Assembly (NCBI RefSeq): GCF_008120935.1
Contig: NZ_RDBO01000073.1
Span: 8,993-60,061 of the forward strand
Origin: Streptomyces sp. sk2.1
GTDB taxonomy: Bacteria > Actinomycetota > Actinomycetes > Streptomycetales > Streptomycetaceae
DNA length: 51,069 nucleotides
Reading direction: 5' to 3'
Each line of letters opens with the position of its first letter. Positions within the stretch are counted from its first letter, which is position 1. The notes under the pieces were generated by a model, which was not told where the DNA came from, made no database searches, and was given only the letters and a program-made list of their open reading frames with translations. This document shows, piece by piece, positions 22,903 through 30,553 of this stretch. A program made the translations under genes and the position numbers.

Positions 22903-22936
22903 GAAGGCCACCGCCCAAAATCAGGCAGTGGCCTTC
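22903..22936 (+). terminator. Terminator of the WYL-like operon
   Basis: GAAGGCCAC (22903-22911) and GTGGCCTTC (22928-22936) form a perfect 9-bp stem with a 16-nt loop, 13 bases after the stop codon. Confidence 0.7.
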
Positions 22937-23023
22937 CAAGTCGCAGTAATCGCGCACACGCAGTGTAGCCGGAGAACTCTCCACGCCACCAGCACTCTTC
23001 ACACATCAGAGGACACTGGACCC

Positions 23024-23218
23024 ATGGCCCGGACCACGCAGCCCACCCTCGTCGACACCCCGGCTGGCTACCGGCACCGGTACTGCCGCAAGTGCGGGCG
23101 CCCCCTCACCAACCTCGACTCCCGACTCACCGGGTACGGGCCCGAATGCGACCCCACCCGCCGGCCCGGGCACGCACCCGAGCATCATGTCGATCAGGAG
23201 CCACTGCCCGGCACGTAG
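23024..23218 (+). CDS. DUF6011-type zinc ribbon, 64 aa
   Basis: ATG at 23024 after GAGGA. YCRKCGRPLTNLDSRLTGYG followed by PEC is the one-line signature of DUF6011 proteins, small zinc ribbons common on Streptomyces plasmids and phages. The remainder is short and His/Pro-rich. Role unknown, probably nucleic-acid binding. Confidence 0.75.
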   Translation: MARTTQPTLVDTPAGYRHRYCRKCGRPLTNLDSRLTGYGPECDPTRRPGHAPEHHVDQEPLPGT

Positions 23219-23265
23219 TGGAATGATCCAGCACTCAGAACTCGGCGCACAGGGGGGATCCCGCA

Positions 23266-23724
23266 GTGAGCATCGACCCACCCAGACCAGTCAAGCGTCG
23301 TCGCTTCACCAGGACCAGGAACGCCCTGATCGCTGGGCTCAAGTGGATCTCCTACACGCTCGTCGCAGCCTTCGCACTCGGGTGGATCACCCTCATTGTC
23401 GTGGGGAACCTTGTCTGGGACAGGGACGACTCAGCCAAGACCCCAGCTGCGAAGCCCTCGCCGACAGAGGCCTCAACCCCCATAACCTGGCCAGTCCAGA
23501 CCCGGCAGTGCCGAGACGGGTGGGGATCCCCCTCTATCGGGCAGCGAGGCGCGTGCAGTTGGCACGGGGGCGTCGTCACCATCTACCACTCAAGCCGCGG
23601 GGACCTGTTGACGCTCTGCCCGCCCCAGTATCAGCCGACGACTCTCGAACGAGCCCGGCAGCTCCTTGCCTCCGACGGTACCGTCGACTGCGACTTCGGA
23701 CAGTCCGCATCAGCAGCTCCCTAG
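23266..23724 (+). CDS. Membrane-anchored protein with DUF3761-like end, 152 aa
   Basis: GTG at 23266 after GGGGGG. A basic start (VKRRRFTRTR) is followed by a membrane helix at about 28-51 (SYTLVAAFALGWITLIVVGN), a Pro/Thr linker and an outer domain with QCRDGWGSPSIGQRGACSWH plus GGV (C82, C97, H100), the core pattern of DUF3761. The protein probably sits in the membrane with the small domain outside. It may be a cell-surface moron gene; no function is known. Confidence 0.65.
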   Translation: MSIDPPRPVKRRRFTRTRNALIAGLKWISYTLVAAFALGWITLIVVGNLVWDRDDSAKTPAAKPSPTEASTPITWPVQTRQCRDGWGSPSIGQRGACSWHGGVVTIYHSSRGDLLTLCPPQYQPTTLERARQLLASDGTVDCDFGQSASAAP

Positions 23725-23791
23725 CCGCATCGAGCGCTGCCATCACTTTGCTGATCATCAGCCGCCCAGGATGCTTTGGCCCTTCACATAG

Positions 23792-23835
23792 GGGTGGGCC
23801 CCGCGGAACGTGCGAAGTGGCCGCGGGGCCCACCC
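23792..23835. terminator. Bidirectional terminator between convergent genes
   Basis: GGGTGGGCCCCGCGG (23792-23806) pairs perfectly with CCGCGGGGCCCACCC (23821-23835): a 15-bp stem with a 14-nt loop. It separates the plus-strand membrane protein gene from the minus-strand recombinase genes. Confidence 0.8.
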
Positions 23836-23904
23836 GGAGAGCGCCGTCCTGTCAGGGCACCCACGCCGACCGTACGGGCAACCCGCCCTGACCGCCCGTC
23901 GACA

Positions 23905-24987
23905 TCAGCCGGCCGGAGGCCCCTCCACCGGCACCGCCTCGACGGACCGCCGGATCTGCTCCATCGTCGTCGGCAACGGCTCCCACCCATGTGCACCGGC
24001 CATCACCCAGTTCAGTGCCGTGATGCCCCGCGCGTACGCCTGCCGCAACCCCTGCGGGCGCAGCGGCACACCCGGCGGGCCGGCCTTCGACGGCACCAGC
24101 GACACCCACAACGCGGTCTTCGCACCCTCCAGCGGCAGCGACTCCACCAGGCCCTGCCGCACCTTCAACCAGCGGCGCACCGCCACCCGGGAACCCTCAC
24201 GCAGCGGGTACCACTCGACTTCCGGCAACGGCTCCAGCTCGGCGACCGCGGCCAGGACCCGCTGCCGGGTCTCCTCCGACACCCGCTCCACCCAACCACC
24301 CAGCACTGACCGGGCCGCCTCCGTCCCCACCTCAGCCAAAGCGGCGATCTCCTCGACCCGGTTCGGGGGCGCCTTCTGCTGCTGCCGGCGCACCGCCACC
24401 GCAGTCTCACCCGGGGCGAGGTCGGACAGAGACTGCACCGCCAGCTCCCCCGATCGTGGGGCCGCGTCCAGCATCACTGCCACGATCGCGAGCAACCGGG
24501 TCCGGTCCTCGTACGACAAGGCCGTCCCGTCCCGCTCCAGCGGCCCCTGCCCGGCCAGGTCCACCATCCCCCGGTACAAGGCATCCAGCGACCGGCCGCC
24601 GACCGTGGCCTTCGGCTCCGGGTTCGCGATCGACGGCAACCGCACCGTCTTCCCCGCGGGCAGGACCTCACAGGCCAGGATTTTCAAGCAGTCCCGCACG
24701 ATCCGTTGCGTCCACTCCGGCAACGGTTTCCCGACATCCTTCTCCCAGTGCCGCAACTGCCCGTCCACTGCCAGGTCCCAGAACGGGCGCAGCGCAGCCC
24801 ACGTGAACAACTGGGCCGCGGTCCGGGAAGCCCGGCCCGGCATCTCGTCCCGTCCCACAGCCCGGTCGAACATCCCGACAACCATCCGCAGCTGCCGCAG
24901 CCGGCCCTCCGACACCGAGCCCGCCATCCCGTCGACCACTGCGGCCAACTGCCGTACGGACGGGGCGCTGTGCTGCTTCGGGGTCAC
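23905..24987 (-). CDS. Tyrosine-recombinase-like protein, probably not catalytic
   Basis: 360 aa; GTG at 24987 overlaps the upstream recombinase's stop (GTGA). Helical throughout. RTRLLAIVAVMLDAAPRSGE followed by LAV resembles the box-I R-x-x-E-L of tyrosine recombinases, and RPQGLRQAYARGI resembles the H-x-x-R box with His replaced by Gln. No C-terminal catalytic Tyr is evident after it. It may be an accessory partner for the active enzyme encoded just upstream, as in elements with two or three adjacent recombinases. The assignment to the family is moderate. Confidence 0.6.
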   Translation of the reverse strand: MTPKQHSAPSVRQLAAVVDGMAGSVSEGRLRQLRMVVGMFDRAVGRDEMPGRASRTAAQLFTWAALRPFWDLAVDGQLRHWEKDVGKPLPEWTQRIVRDCLKILACEVLPAGKTVRLPSIANPEPKATVGGRSLDALYRGMVDLAGQGPLERDGTALSYEDRTRLLAIVAVMLDAAPRSGELAVQSLSDLAPGETAVAVRRQQQKAPPNRVEEIAALAEVGTEAARSVLGGWVERVSEETRQRVLAAVAELEPLPEVEWYPLREGSRVAVRRWLKVRQGLVESLPLEGAKTALWVSLVPSKAGPPGVPLRPQGLRQAYARGITALNWVMAGAHGWEPLPTTMEQIRRSVEAVPVEGPPAG

Positions 24988-26147
24988 CCTTGCTCCTCTG
25001 CTGCGGCACGGCGCTTCGCCGCAACCTTCAGCCACGGATTCTCCGCCCTCGACTGGGCGCGGTCCAGGTACTCCCGCTTCACGACGGCCGAGCCGGCCTT
25101 CCACCGGCCCTGCTTCGTCGGATCCCCGCCGGCGCCAGCGATGGCCTGGGCACCGCCGCGGCGCAGCCCGTGCGCGGTGATCTGCTGCCAGTTCTTCGCC
25201 CCAGCCTTGTGCGCCCGGCTACGGACCCAGTCGTTGATGGCGTCCCCGGTCACGTAGTCGCCGCGCTCCTTCGCGACAGAACGGTTCTGCAGGGTGCCGC
25301 GCGAGGTGAGGGCCCGGAAGAACGCCCCCTTGCGCACCCCGAGACGGTGCAGGGCGGTCAGCCAGTCTCGTACGGCTGAGACTGGGTCGAGGAGCGGGTC
25401 GTCATCAGCGGGGATGTCGGTGTGCTCCCCCTTGGCGTCCTGGTCGGTCTTGGAGGACCGGATGTGGAGGGTGACGAAGTCGTCGTCGACAGCCACGTCG
25501 GCGATGGACAGGTCGGCGAGTTCGATACGCCGATTGAGGGCGCCTCGGCCGAGGAGGAGCATGCACCGGTCGCGGAGCCCGGCCGGCGTACGGAGGTCGC
25601 ACGTGGCGACCATGGCCCGCAGCAGGTCGTCGGTGACCGGGGGCGCCTTGCGGACCGCGGTGCGCTTCGCCCACGTCTTCTTGTACTCGTTGAGCATGCC
25701 CCGGGCCTGCTTTGTGCCGGGCTTCTTGTCCTCGGGCATCCAGGTACGGATCGCGGACATGGCGGCGCTGATGGCGTTCGGAGACCGCCCGAGCTCGATG
25801 AGGTGGGCGACGTACTCAACGTAGGTAGCAGTGGTGCATGGGCGGGCGACGCGGCCCTGCTCGGCGCACCAGGTCTCGAAGATGCCGCGCTGGGAGGCGT
25901 AGTTGGCGCTGGTGTTCTTCGGCGCAGACTGGTTCTCCAGGCGGTCGGCGGTTCGCTGAGAGACCTGGAGGTCACGCTCGGTGTACGTCGGCTGATCGGC
26001 CTCGGTCGGGACGGACTGCCCGGGGTAGATGATCGTGTGCCGGTCCACCATCGGGCGTGCTGCTGGTGCAAGGTGGGGCTGGATGGCCGCGGGGAGGTGG
26101 TCGTCGTCCACGAGCTCGGCGTCGACCACCTCCACCTCGTCGTTCAC
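24984..26147 (-). CDS. Tyrosine recombinase/integrase
   Basis: 387 aa from GTG 26147, five bases after the upstream stop. Core-binding helices span about 60-170 (NYASQRGIFETWCAEQG, LGRSPNAISAAMSAIRTW). The catalytic set is visible: R206 in RRIELADL, K233 in RSSKTDQ, H326 and R329 in AHGLRRGG, W349 in place of the second His, and Y360 in KREYLD. Therefore probably an active site-specific recombinase. It lies inside the segment bounded by the 30-bp inverted repeats, which may be its substrate; plasmid dimer resolution or integration are alternatives. Confidence 0.88.
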   Translation of the reverse strand: MNDEVEVVDAELVDDDHLPAAIQPHLAPAARPMVDRHTIIYPGQSVPTEADQPTYTERDLQVSQRTADRLENQSAPKNTSANYASQRGIFETWCAEQGRVARPCTTATYVEYVAHLIELGRSPNAISAAMSAIRTWMPEDKKPGTKQARGMLNEYKKTWAKRTAVRKAPPVTDDLLRAMVATCDLRTPAGLRDRCMLLLGRGALNRRIELADLSIADVAVDDDFVTLHIRSSKTDQDAKGEHTDIPADDDPLLDPVSAVRDWLTALHRLGVRKGAFFRALTSRGTLQNRSVAKERGDYVTGDAINDWVRSRAHKAGAKNWQQITAHGLRRGGAQAIAGAGGDPTKQGRWKAGSAVVKREYLDRAQSRAENPWLKVAAKRRAAAEEQG

Positions 26148-26151
26148 GACG

Positions 26152-26520
26152 TCAGCCCCCAAGCGCCAGACGAACGCGGGCCATCTGAGGGTTCTCCCAG
26201 GCGGAGAGGTAGTCGGGGTGCTCCCGCCACTGCTCACCCGCGCCGGTCAGTAGATGCCAGGCCCGTTCGACGGCCTCGGCGTTGCCCTGGGCGAGGAGGT
26301 GCACGACGGACTCGGCCATGCCCGCGAGCCCGTACTTGTTGGAGTTCGAGACTCGGTAGAAGCGGGCGGCGGCATCGGGGTCCAGGTCCTCGTCGGTGTT
26401 GATCGCCTCCCACTCCTCGTTGACGCGGTCCTCGATGAAGGCCTGGAGCGCCTGTACGTCGTCGGCGGTGATGTGCGGCTGCGGCATCGGAACGGAAGAT
26501 CCCTTCTCAGGGCGGCTCAT
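26152..26520 (-). CDS. DUF6221-like protein, 122 aa
   Basis: Helical and acidic: VQALQAFIEDRVNEEWEAIN, then KYGLAGMAESVVHLLAQGNA, WHLLTGAGEQWREHPDY. The ending W-R-E-H-P-D-Y fits DUF6221, a family of small Streptomyces proteins without known role. First gene of the recombinase operon, with a TATAAT box upstream. The tight spacing suggests a part in recombination or its control. Confidence 0.6.
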   Translation of the reverse strand: MSRPEKGSSVPMPQPHITADDVQALQAFIEDRVNEEWEAINTDEDLDPDAAARFYRVSNSNKYGLAGMAESVVHLLAQGNAEAVERAWHLLTGAGEQWREHPDYLSAWENPQMARVRLALGG

Positions 26521-26863
26521 GCAAGAGCCACCTACAAGGGAAATTATACGAGGGTGATCACAAGGCGGTCCCGCCGCACGGCTTCTGACTGGGGTGAGGG
26601 AACATTATCTGGAGTGAGGCAACAACGTTGCCCCCGCCGCGGTCACCTGGCGAGGGGATTGCTCGAACAGTGCGATTCTTCGCTGTGCGCGGGCGGGGTG
26701 AGTGCGAAGCCGCGCTCGCCGAGTTGCAGACGGAGCTGAGGTCGGACGAACCGGGCTGATCAACCAGAAGTGAGCTTATCGCGCATCAGAACCCTGGGTG
26801 GCGCTTGAGTGGAAGAGGGTGAACCCCTTGCGATCAAGACCTTACAGACCTTAAGGTTTCTTC
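26521..26863. other. Intergenic control region between recombinase operon and plus-strand cluster
   Basis: The minus-strand -10 TATAAT is at 26543-26548, a perfect consensus with a weak -35. GGGGTGAGGGAACA (26591-26604) and GGAGTGAGGCAACA (26611-26624) are direct repeats with two mismatches, 20 bp apart, probably an operator. A 29-codon frame from GTG 26670 to 26759 (MRFFAVRGRGECEAALAELQ) is open but unsupported. GACCTTA is repeated at 26838-26844 and 26847-26853 just before the next gene. Confidence 0.5.
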
Positions 26864-27292
26864 ATGGAGAAGTCCTACGGCATCGAAGCCGCCCGCGCTC
26901 AACTCGGCGACATCGCCGACCACGCTCGAACCACCGGGCAAGTCATTGCCCTCACCCGCCACGGCCGCACCATCGCCGTCATCGGCCCGGTCAAAGCCGT
27001 CCGTCCGGACCAAGGCATCAAGATGTCGCTGCACTTCCCCCATGCCGACTGGACCGTGCAGCTGCCTGTCGTCCCGAGGACGGGAGAGTTCTTCGAGTGG
27101 GAAGACCCCCAGCATGGCAGCGCGCGCTGGGAGGTGACCGAGGTGATCCACGTCGCCGACCCGAACGAGGCATATATCGCCATCACGCTGGACCCCGCCG
27201 ACGAAGAAGCCCGCAAGCAAGTCAATCTGAAGCCCGCCTCAAAAGGAAACTTCCGCACTGAAAGCGCAACCTACCGTTACACCGAGCAGTGA
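26864..27292 (+). CDS. Phd/YefM-like antitoxin domain protein, 142 aa
   Basis: ATG at 26864 with AAGG upstream. Residues 1-46 (IEAARAQLGDIADHARTTGQ, VIALTRHGRTIAVIGP) match the DNA-binding half of Phd/YefM antitoxins. Residues 50-142 form a separate domain with beta-strand character (MSLHFPHADWTVQLPVV, RWEVTEVIHVADPNEAYIAI) not typical of antitoxins. No toxin of the Doc, YoeB or PIN type follows. It may be a solitary regulator; the GACCTTA repeats at its promoter fit autorepression. Confidence 0.7.
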   Translation: MEKSYGIEAARAQLGDIADHARTTGQVIALTRHGRTIAVIGPVKAVRPDQGIKMSLHFPHADWTVQLPVVPRTGEFFEWEDPQHGSARWEVTEVIHVADPNEAYIAITLDPADEEARKQVNLKPASKGNFRTESATYRYTEQ

Positions 27293-27357
27293 GAAGCACG
27301 ATCACGAGCGGCATCTACGACGACGGCACCCAGTACGGGCCCACCACCGAGCAGTGA
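27289..27357 (+). CDS. Possible 22-aa coupled peptide
   Basis: A GTG overlapping the stop of the antitoxin-like gene (GTGA) opens a frame VRSTITSGIYDDGTQYGPTT followed by EQ. It ends T-E-Q-stop like the gene before it and T-K-Q-stop like the gene after. It may be a real small peptide or a remnant of a duplicated gene end. Confidence 0.35.
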   Translation: MRSTITSGIYDDGTQYGPTTEQ

Positions 27358-27368
27358 GGACCACAACC

Positions 27369-27659
27369 ATGCTGACCCTGAACGCCATCACCGGCGGAAT
27401 CCGCGACGGTCGCCACCAGTACTACCCGACGCCCAACATCGAGGCTCGCTCGGTGGATTCGGAGGTAGCAGCCGAAGAGACCGCAGTCCGAATGTTCCGC
27501 GCCTACGGATCTATCAGCTATCTGCGGCTCCTTGATGCCGCAGGTGTCGAGGTTCGCGAGTACCGTCGTGGCCACTTCTTTCAGTCGACGTCGCCCCTCC
27601 GAGACGTCGCCCACCGCGTCGTCGACGAGGACCTGGCCGCCCGCACCACCAAGCAGTGA
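27369..27659 (+). CDS. Hypothetical protein, 96 aa
   Basis: GAGGA eight bases before ATG 27369 favours this start over the overlapping GTG at 27354. MLTLNAITGGIRDGRHQYYP opens, followed by EETAVRMFRAYGSISYLRLL and a basic centre. No recognised family. It is linked to the next gene by the same joint (CAGTGAGGACCAC-ACCATG) that precedes it. Confidence 0.6.
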   Translation: MLTLNAITGGIRDGRHQYYPTPNIEARSVDSEVAAEETAVRMFRAYGSISYLRLLDAAGVEVREYRRGHFFQSTSPLRDVAHRVVDEDLAARTTKQ

Positions 27660-27670
27660 GGACCACGACC

Positions 27671-27886
27671 ATGAGCCGACCGTCCAAGCCGTGGCGGACC
27701 ACTCTGCCGTCCCTCGACGGCCCGACCCACAAGCCCTACACCTCGGAAGCCGCCGTCCGCGCGGCGGGCGAGGCCGAGAAGGCGACTACCAGTGCCAACC
27801 GGATCACAATTGAAAAGTGGTCGGACGGACACTGGGGCGAGTGGCTCTGCTGGGTCCGCACAGGCAACGAATGGACCGCCCAGTAA
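27671..27886 (+). CDS. Hypothetical protein, 71 aa
   Basis: ATG at 27671 with GAGGA overlapping the previous stop. The protein has SEAAVRAAGEAEKATTSANR, then aromatic-rich KWSDGHWGEWLCWVRTGNEW, which looks like a compact beta-rich unit. Last gene of the plus-strand cluster; a strong terminator follows 13 bases later. Function unknown. Confidence 0.6.
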   Translation: MSRPSKPWRTTLPSLDGPTHKPYTSEAAVRAAGEAEKATTSANRITIEKWSDGHWGEWLCWVRTGNEWTAQ

Positions 27887-27898
27887 GCCGAACAGCAC

Positions 27899-27933
27899 GG
27901 TGCCCCCGGCCAGGATCAGTGGCCGGGGGCACC
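27899..27933. terminator. Bidirectional terminator, 14-bp perfect stem
   Basis: GGTGCCCCCGGCCA (27899-27912) pairs with TGGCCGGGGGCACC (27920-27933), loop of 7. It serves the plus-strand cluster and the convergent DUF6207 gene. Confidence 0.8.
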
Positions 27934-27939
27934 TCCGCG

Positions 27940-28143
27940 TCAGGATACCGGTCGCACATCCGCGTACGTCCGCACCCGCACCCCCGGCTCACCCGGCACC
28001 CGCCACACCTCCGACGGACCCGATGTCGCCCACCGCTCACCCAGCTCCGCGACCGCGGCCAGAGCCGTCTCCTCGTCGCCGGCCGCCACCTCCACCACAA
28101 CCAAGCCCGGCTTGGACACATGCACCGCATCGAAAGTCCTCAT
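27940..28143 (-). CDS. DUF6207 family protein, 67 aa
   Basis: HVSKPGLVVVEVAAGDEETA, then LAAVAELGERWATSGPSEVW and VPGEPGVRVRTYADVR, the standard DUF6207 sequence found in many Streptomyces genomes and plasmids. ATG at 28143; the ribosome site is weak. It supports a Streptomyces host. No function is known for the family. Confidence 0.85.
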   Translation of the reverse strand: MRTFDAVHVSKPGLVVVEVAAGDEETALAAVAELGERWATSGPSEVWRVPGEPGVRVRTYADVRPVS

Positions 28144-28313
28144 GCCCGTACCGAGACGAGCAGACGGACGCCCGGTTCCTGACCAGCGGGTTGTTCACCA
28201 GGACGGGGCGAAGTGGCGCGAGAGGGTGACCCCAGCGGAGTGCTTGGCGGTCGAGTAGGAACCGCGCGCGTTCGCGAGTCCCGATCGTCGGAGCGGGCTG
28301 CCCCACACGCGAC

Positions 28314-29420
28314 TCAGCGGGCGGCCTTCTTTTGCAGGACCCATACGTAGTGCCACTTGCCGTGTGCGCGTTTGGGTTTGATGTCAGCAAATGCCTGGAT
28401 GGTCGGCCACAAGCCGGTTGCGCCGGCCGCGATCGTCGCGCTGGTGGCAAGCGCGCCTTGGAGGGCTTCGGGACGCACCGCAGCGAGGACGGCGCTCGTC
28501 GACCCCAGTACGGCACCGGACCGGATCAGGGCCCGGGACCGGGCCGCTTTGTTGATTTCCGCGGTAGCGGCGCGCAACTCGTCGCGGATGGTGAGCGCGA
28601 TCCGTTCCAGGGCGACCTGGGAGTCGACCGCTTCCAGCGCGTCGTCGAGGTCGAGGAGCCGAGAGCGCATGAAGTCGCGGTACTGGGTGTAGGAGTCGAA
28701 CTCCTCGCTGGTGACCTGCGCGAAGTCGCTGAGGCTGAGCCCATCGATGAAGGGCAGATCAATCTCCAGGATCGGCCGGACTACCCGGCTGGCCAACGGC
28801 TTGGCCCTCGACAGATCCACGGCACGGCCGTGCTCCACCACAAAGTCGATCGACTGGTCACTGAACGAAGGGAGCGGATCGGGATTCGGAGGTTCCCGGT
28901 CAAGGTCCGAATCACGGACAGAGGCCCCGGTAATTTTGATCGGAAAATACCAAACCAGCCCACTGCGTAGCAGAGGCTCAGCATTCAGGAGCCACTGGCC
29001 TAGCTCTCCAATGTCCTTGGTCACCATTCCGTAGCGACTGATCCGACCTGTGCCGTATTCCGCTCCGGTTCCTGATGGGTCGACGATACGGGTTTCGGTT
29101 GGCCAGAACCCAAGCTGGTGCACAGCTCCGGTGCCGTGCTCGGACAGCAGCATGGTGTCCGTGACCAGAACAACCCGTTTGGTGACATGGGTGAAGCTCC
29201 CCATCTCTGAGGACAGCCCGACGTAGTACGGGGCGGCCGAGGTGTTCTTCGCGCGTAGTAGACGCAGGGAGTCGACTTCTCGACCGTACTTGATGGCGAC
29301 ATCCTGGGCAGACGTCCTCTCCTGCCCCGAGAGCGAGTCGTAGAACGCGTTCATCCGGGCCGCCACACCACGGTTCTGTGCCCGTCGGTCCTGCCACGCT
29401 CGCCATCCACGTCGGAACAT
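28314..29420 (-). CDS. Hypothetical protein, about 368 aa
   Basis: ATG at 29420 or GTG at 29426. The N-terminus is very basic (MFRRGWRAWQDRRAQNRG). The middle is beta-rich with KRVVLVTDTMLLSEHGTG and WYFPIKITGASVRDSDLDRE. Residues 250-300 are helical (DLDDALEAVDSQVALERIAL) and 300-345 are Ala-rich and hydrophobic (SGAVLGSTSAVLAAVRPEAL, LATSATIAAGATGLWPTI), possibly membrane-associated. No family recognised. It is the gene nearest the right 30-bp repeat, stands alone, and looks like cargo. Confidence 0.6.
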   Translation of the reverse strand: MFRRGWRAWQDRRAQNRGVAARMNAFYDSLSGQERTSAQDVAIKYGREVDSLRLLRAKNTSAAPYYVGLSSEMGSFTHVTKRVVLVTDTMLLSEHGTGAVHQLGFWPTETRIVDPSGTGAEYGTGRISRYGMVTKDIGELGQWLLNAEPLLRSGLVWYFPIKITGASVRDSDLDREPPNPDPLPSFSDQSIDFVVEHGRAVDLSRAKPLASRVVRPILEIDLPFIDGLSLSDFAQVTSEEFDSYTQYRDFMRSRLLDLDDALEAVDSQVALERIALTIRDELRAATAEINKAARSRALIRSGAVLGSTSAVLAAVRPEALQGALATSATIAAGATGLWPTIQAFADIKPKRAHGKWHYVWVLQKKAAR

Positions 29421-29504
29421 CCGCACAGCATGACGGGCGACCGAACACCCTGTCCAGCAGGTGCCCTAGCGACATGGTGGGGCTGTCAAGTCGGGCAAGA
29501 TCAT

Positions 29505-29534
29505 GTTACTTGGTGTGAATTTTTATAGGACAGA
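29505..29534 (-). repeat. Right copy of the 30-bp inverted repeat
   Basis: Reverse complement of 16456-16485 without a mismatch. It lies in the gap between the unknown 368-aa protein and the collagen-like gene, at the border between accessory and structural/lysis modules. Confidence 0.85.
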
Positions 29535-29562
29535 ACCCCTGATCGGGGGCCCTTCACGGTGC

Positions 29563-30195
29563 TTACCGAGGTCTCCTCAGTACGGCTGCGGTCGACGAGT
29601 CGCTGGTAGGGGTCGGTGCACTGGTGAGCGTGCACCGGTACCGAGGGCTGCTCGGGTCGAAGTCGTCGACCCGACTGCACTGGTACGTAGCCCCGGCGGA
29701 GTCGGTGTACGTCCACGCGGCCGGCGGCGCCCCATCGGAGCCGTTCTTGCCGTCGGCCCCTGGCGGCCCTGCCGGTCCGGGGTCTCCCTTGGCCCCGTCT
29801 GCCCCCGGCGCGCCGGACGGGCCAGGCGTTCCGGGCGTGCCGACCCCGTCGATGCCGGGGCTTCCGGAGGGTCCTACCGGCCCAGTCGGACCGGTAGGAC
29901 CAGGCACCCCGGGCTCCCCCTTGTCTCCCCGGTCGCCCTTCAAGCCCGCAGGGCCGACGACTGAATCGCCGGGCTGGCCGCGGCTTCCTGGCGGGCCGGC
30001 CACCGGGGATTCCCCGAGCTGCTCCACTTGCTGCGCCAGGGCGTCCCTGGCCTCGTTCGCGGTGCGGAGGTCATGGGACAGGCCCTGCAGCATGACGACG
30101 AGGAGCCCGAACGCCGCCAGCGCCACCGCAGCCCCCAGCCCGAACAGGAGGTCGCTGCGGCGCCGTTCCGCGCCCGTATTCTTGTGTCGTCTCAT
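29563..30195 (-). CDS. Collagen-like membrane-anchored protein
   Basis: 210 aa. Basic start, membrane helix at about 16-37 ([20 protein letters not shown]), helical stalk to 60, then roughly 30 Gly-X-Y triplets (67-157) and a C-terminal unit with C173 and C188. Collagen-like proteins are common in phages, as tail fibre parts or surface proteins. The N-terminal membrane anchor and the place beside two holin-type genes suggest a role in the envelope or lysis. Overlaps the upstream gene by ATGA. Confidence 0.85.
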   Translation of the reverse strand: MRRHKNTGAERRRSDLLFGLGAAVALAAFGLLVVMLQGLSHDLRTANEARDALAQQVEQLGESPVAGPPGSRGQPGDSVVGPAGLKGDRGDKGEPGVPGPTGPTGPVGPSGSPGIDGVGTPGTPGPSGAPGADGAKGDPGPAGPPGADGKNGSDGAPPAAWTYTDSAGATYQCSRVDDFDPSSPRYRCTLTSAPTPTSDSSTAAVLRRPR

Positions 30196-30539
30196 GCTCC
30201 CGCCCCCTGGGCGTTCAGGTATACGGTCAGGATCAGCAGCAGCACGGGGGCGACGAGGGCTGTGAAAATCAGGCGGCGATCAGCGGCCCTCCGGTCAGCC
30301 GCCCGCTGCTCTTCTTCCCTGCGGTTCTGAGCGGCCTGCTCCCTCGCCTCCTCAATGCCCCGGACTCGCTCGATCAGCAGCTTCAACGCGTCGTCGCGCG
30401 CCACCTGCTCGAGCTGGTACCTCTCCAGGGACACTTTGCTGTCGAGGCGGAGGCCGAGCTCCCGGAAGTCGTCCTTGAGGTCGGTGCGTACGTCTTCCAG
30501 GCGGCGCATCACCTCGCCGAGAGTCGGCTCGTCGGGCAC
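30192..30539 (-). CDS. Coiled-coil protein with C-terminal membrane helix (holin-associated)
   Basis: 115 aa. Residues 1-88 form a long charged coiled coil ([40 protein letters not shown]) and 90-109 a membrane helix ([20 protein letters not shown]). This layout matches XhlA-type or second-holin proteins in actinophage lysis cassettes. It lies between the collagen-like gene and the holin. Confidence 0.7.
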   Translation of the reverse strand: MPDEPTLGEVMRRLEDVRTDLKDDFRELGLRLDSKVSLERYQLEQVARDDALKLLIERVRGIEEAREQAAQNRREEEQRAADRRAADRRLIFTALVAPVLLLILTVYLNAQGAGA

Positions 30540-30553
30540 GGGGTTACTCCACC

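Noticed and set aside
26670..26759. A 29-codon frame upstream of the antitoxin-like gene
   Set aside because: The possible ribosome site is too far from the GTG and nothing else supports translation.
16456..29534. The 30-bp repeats as attL/attR of an integrated prophage
   Set aside because: They are in inverse, not direct, orientation, no chromosomal genes lie outside them, and phage genes are on both sides.
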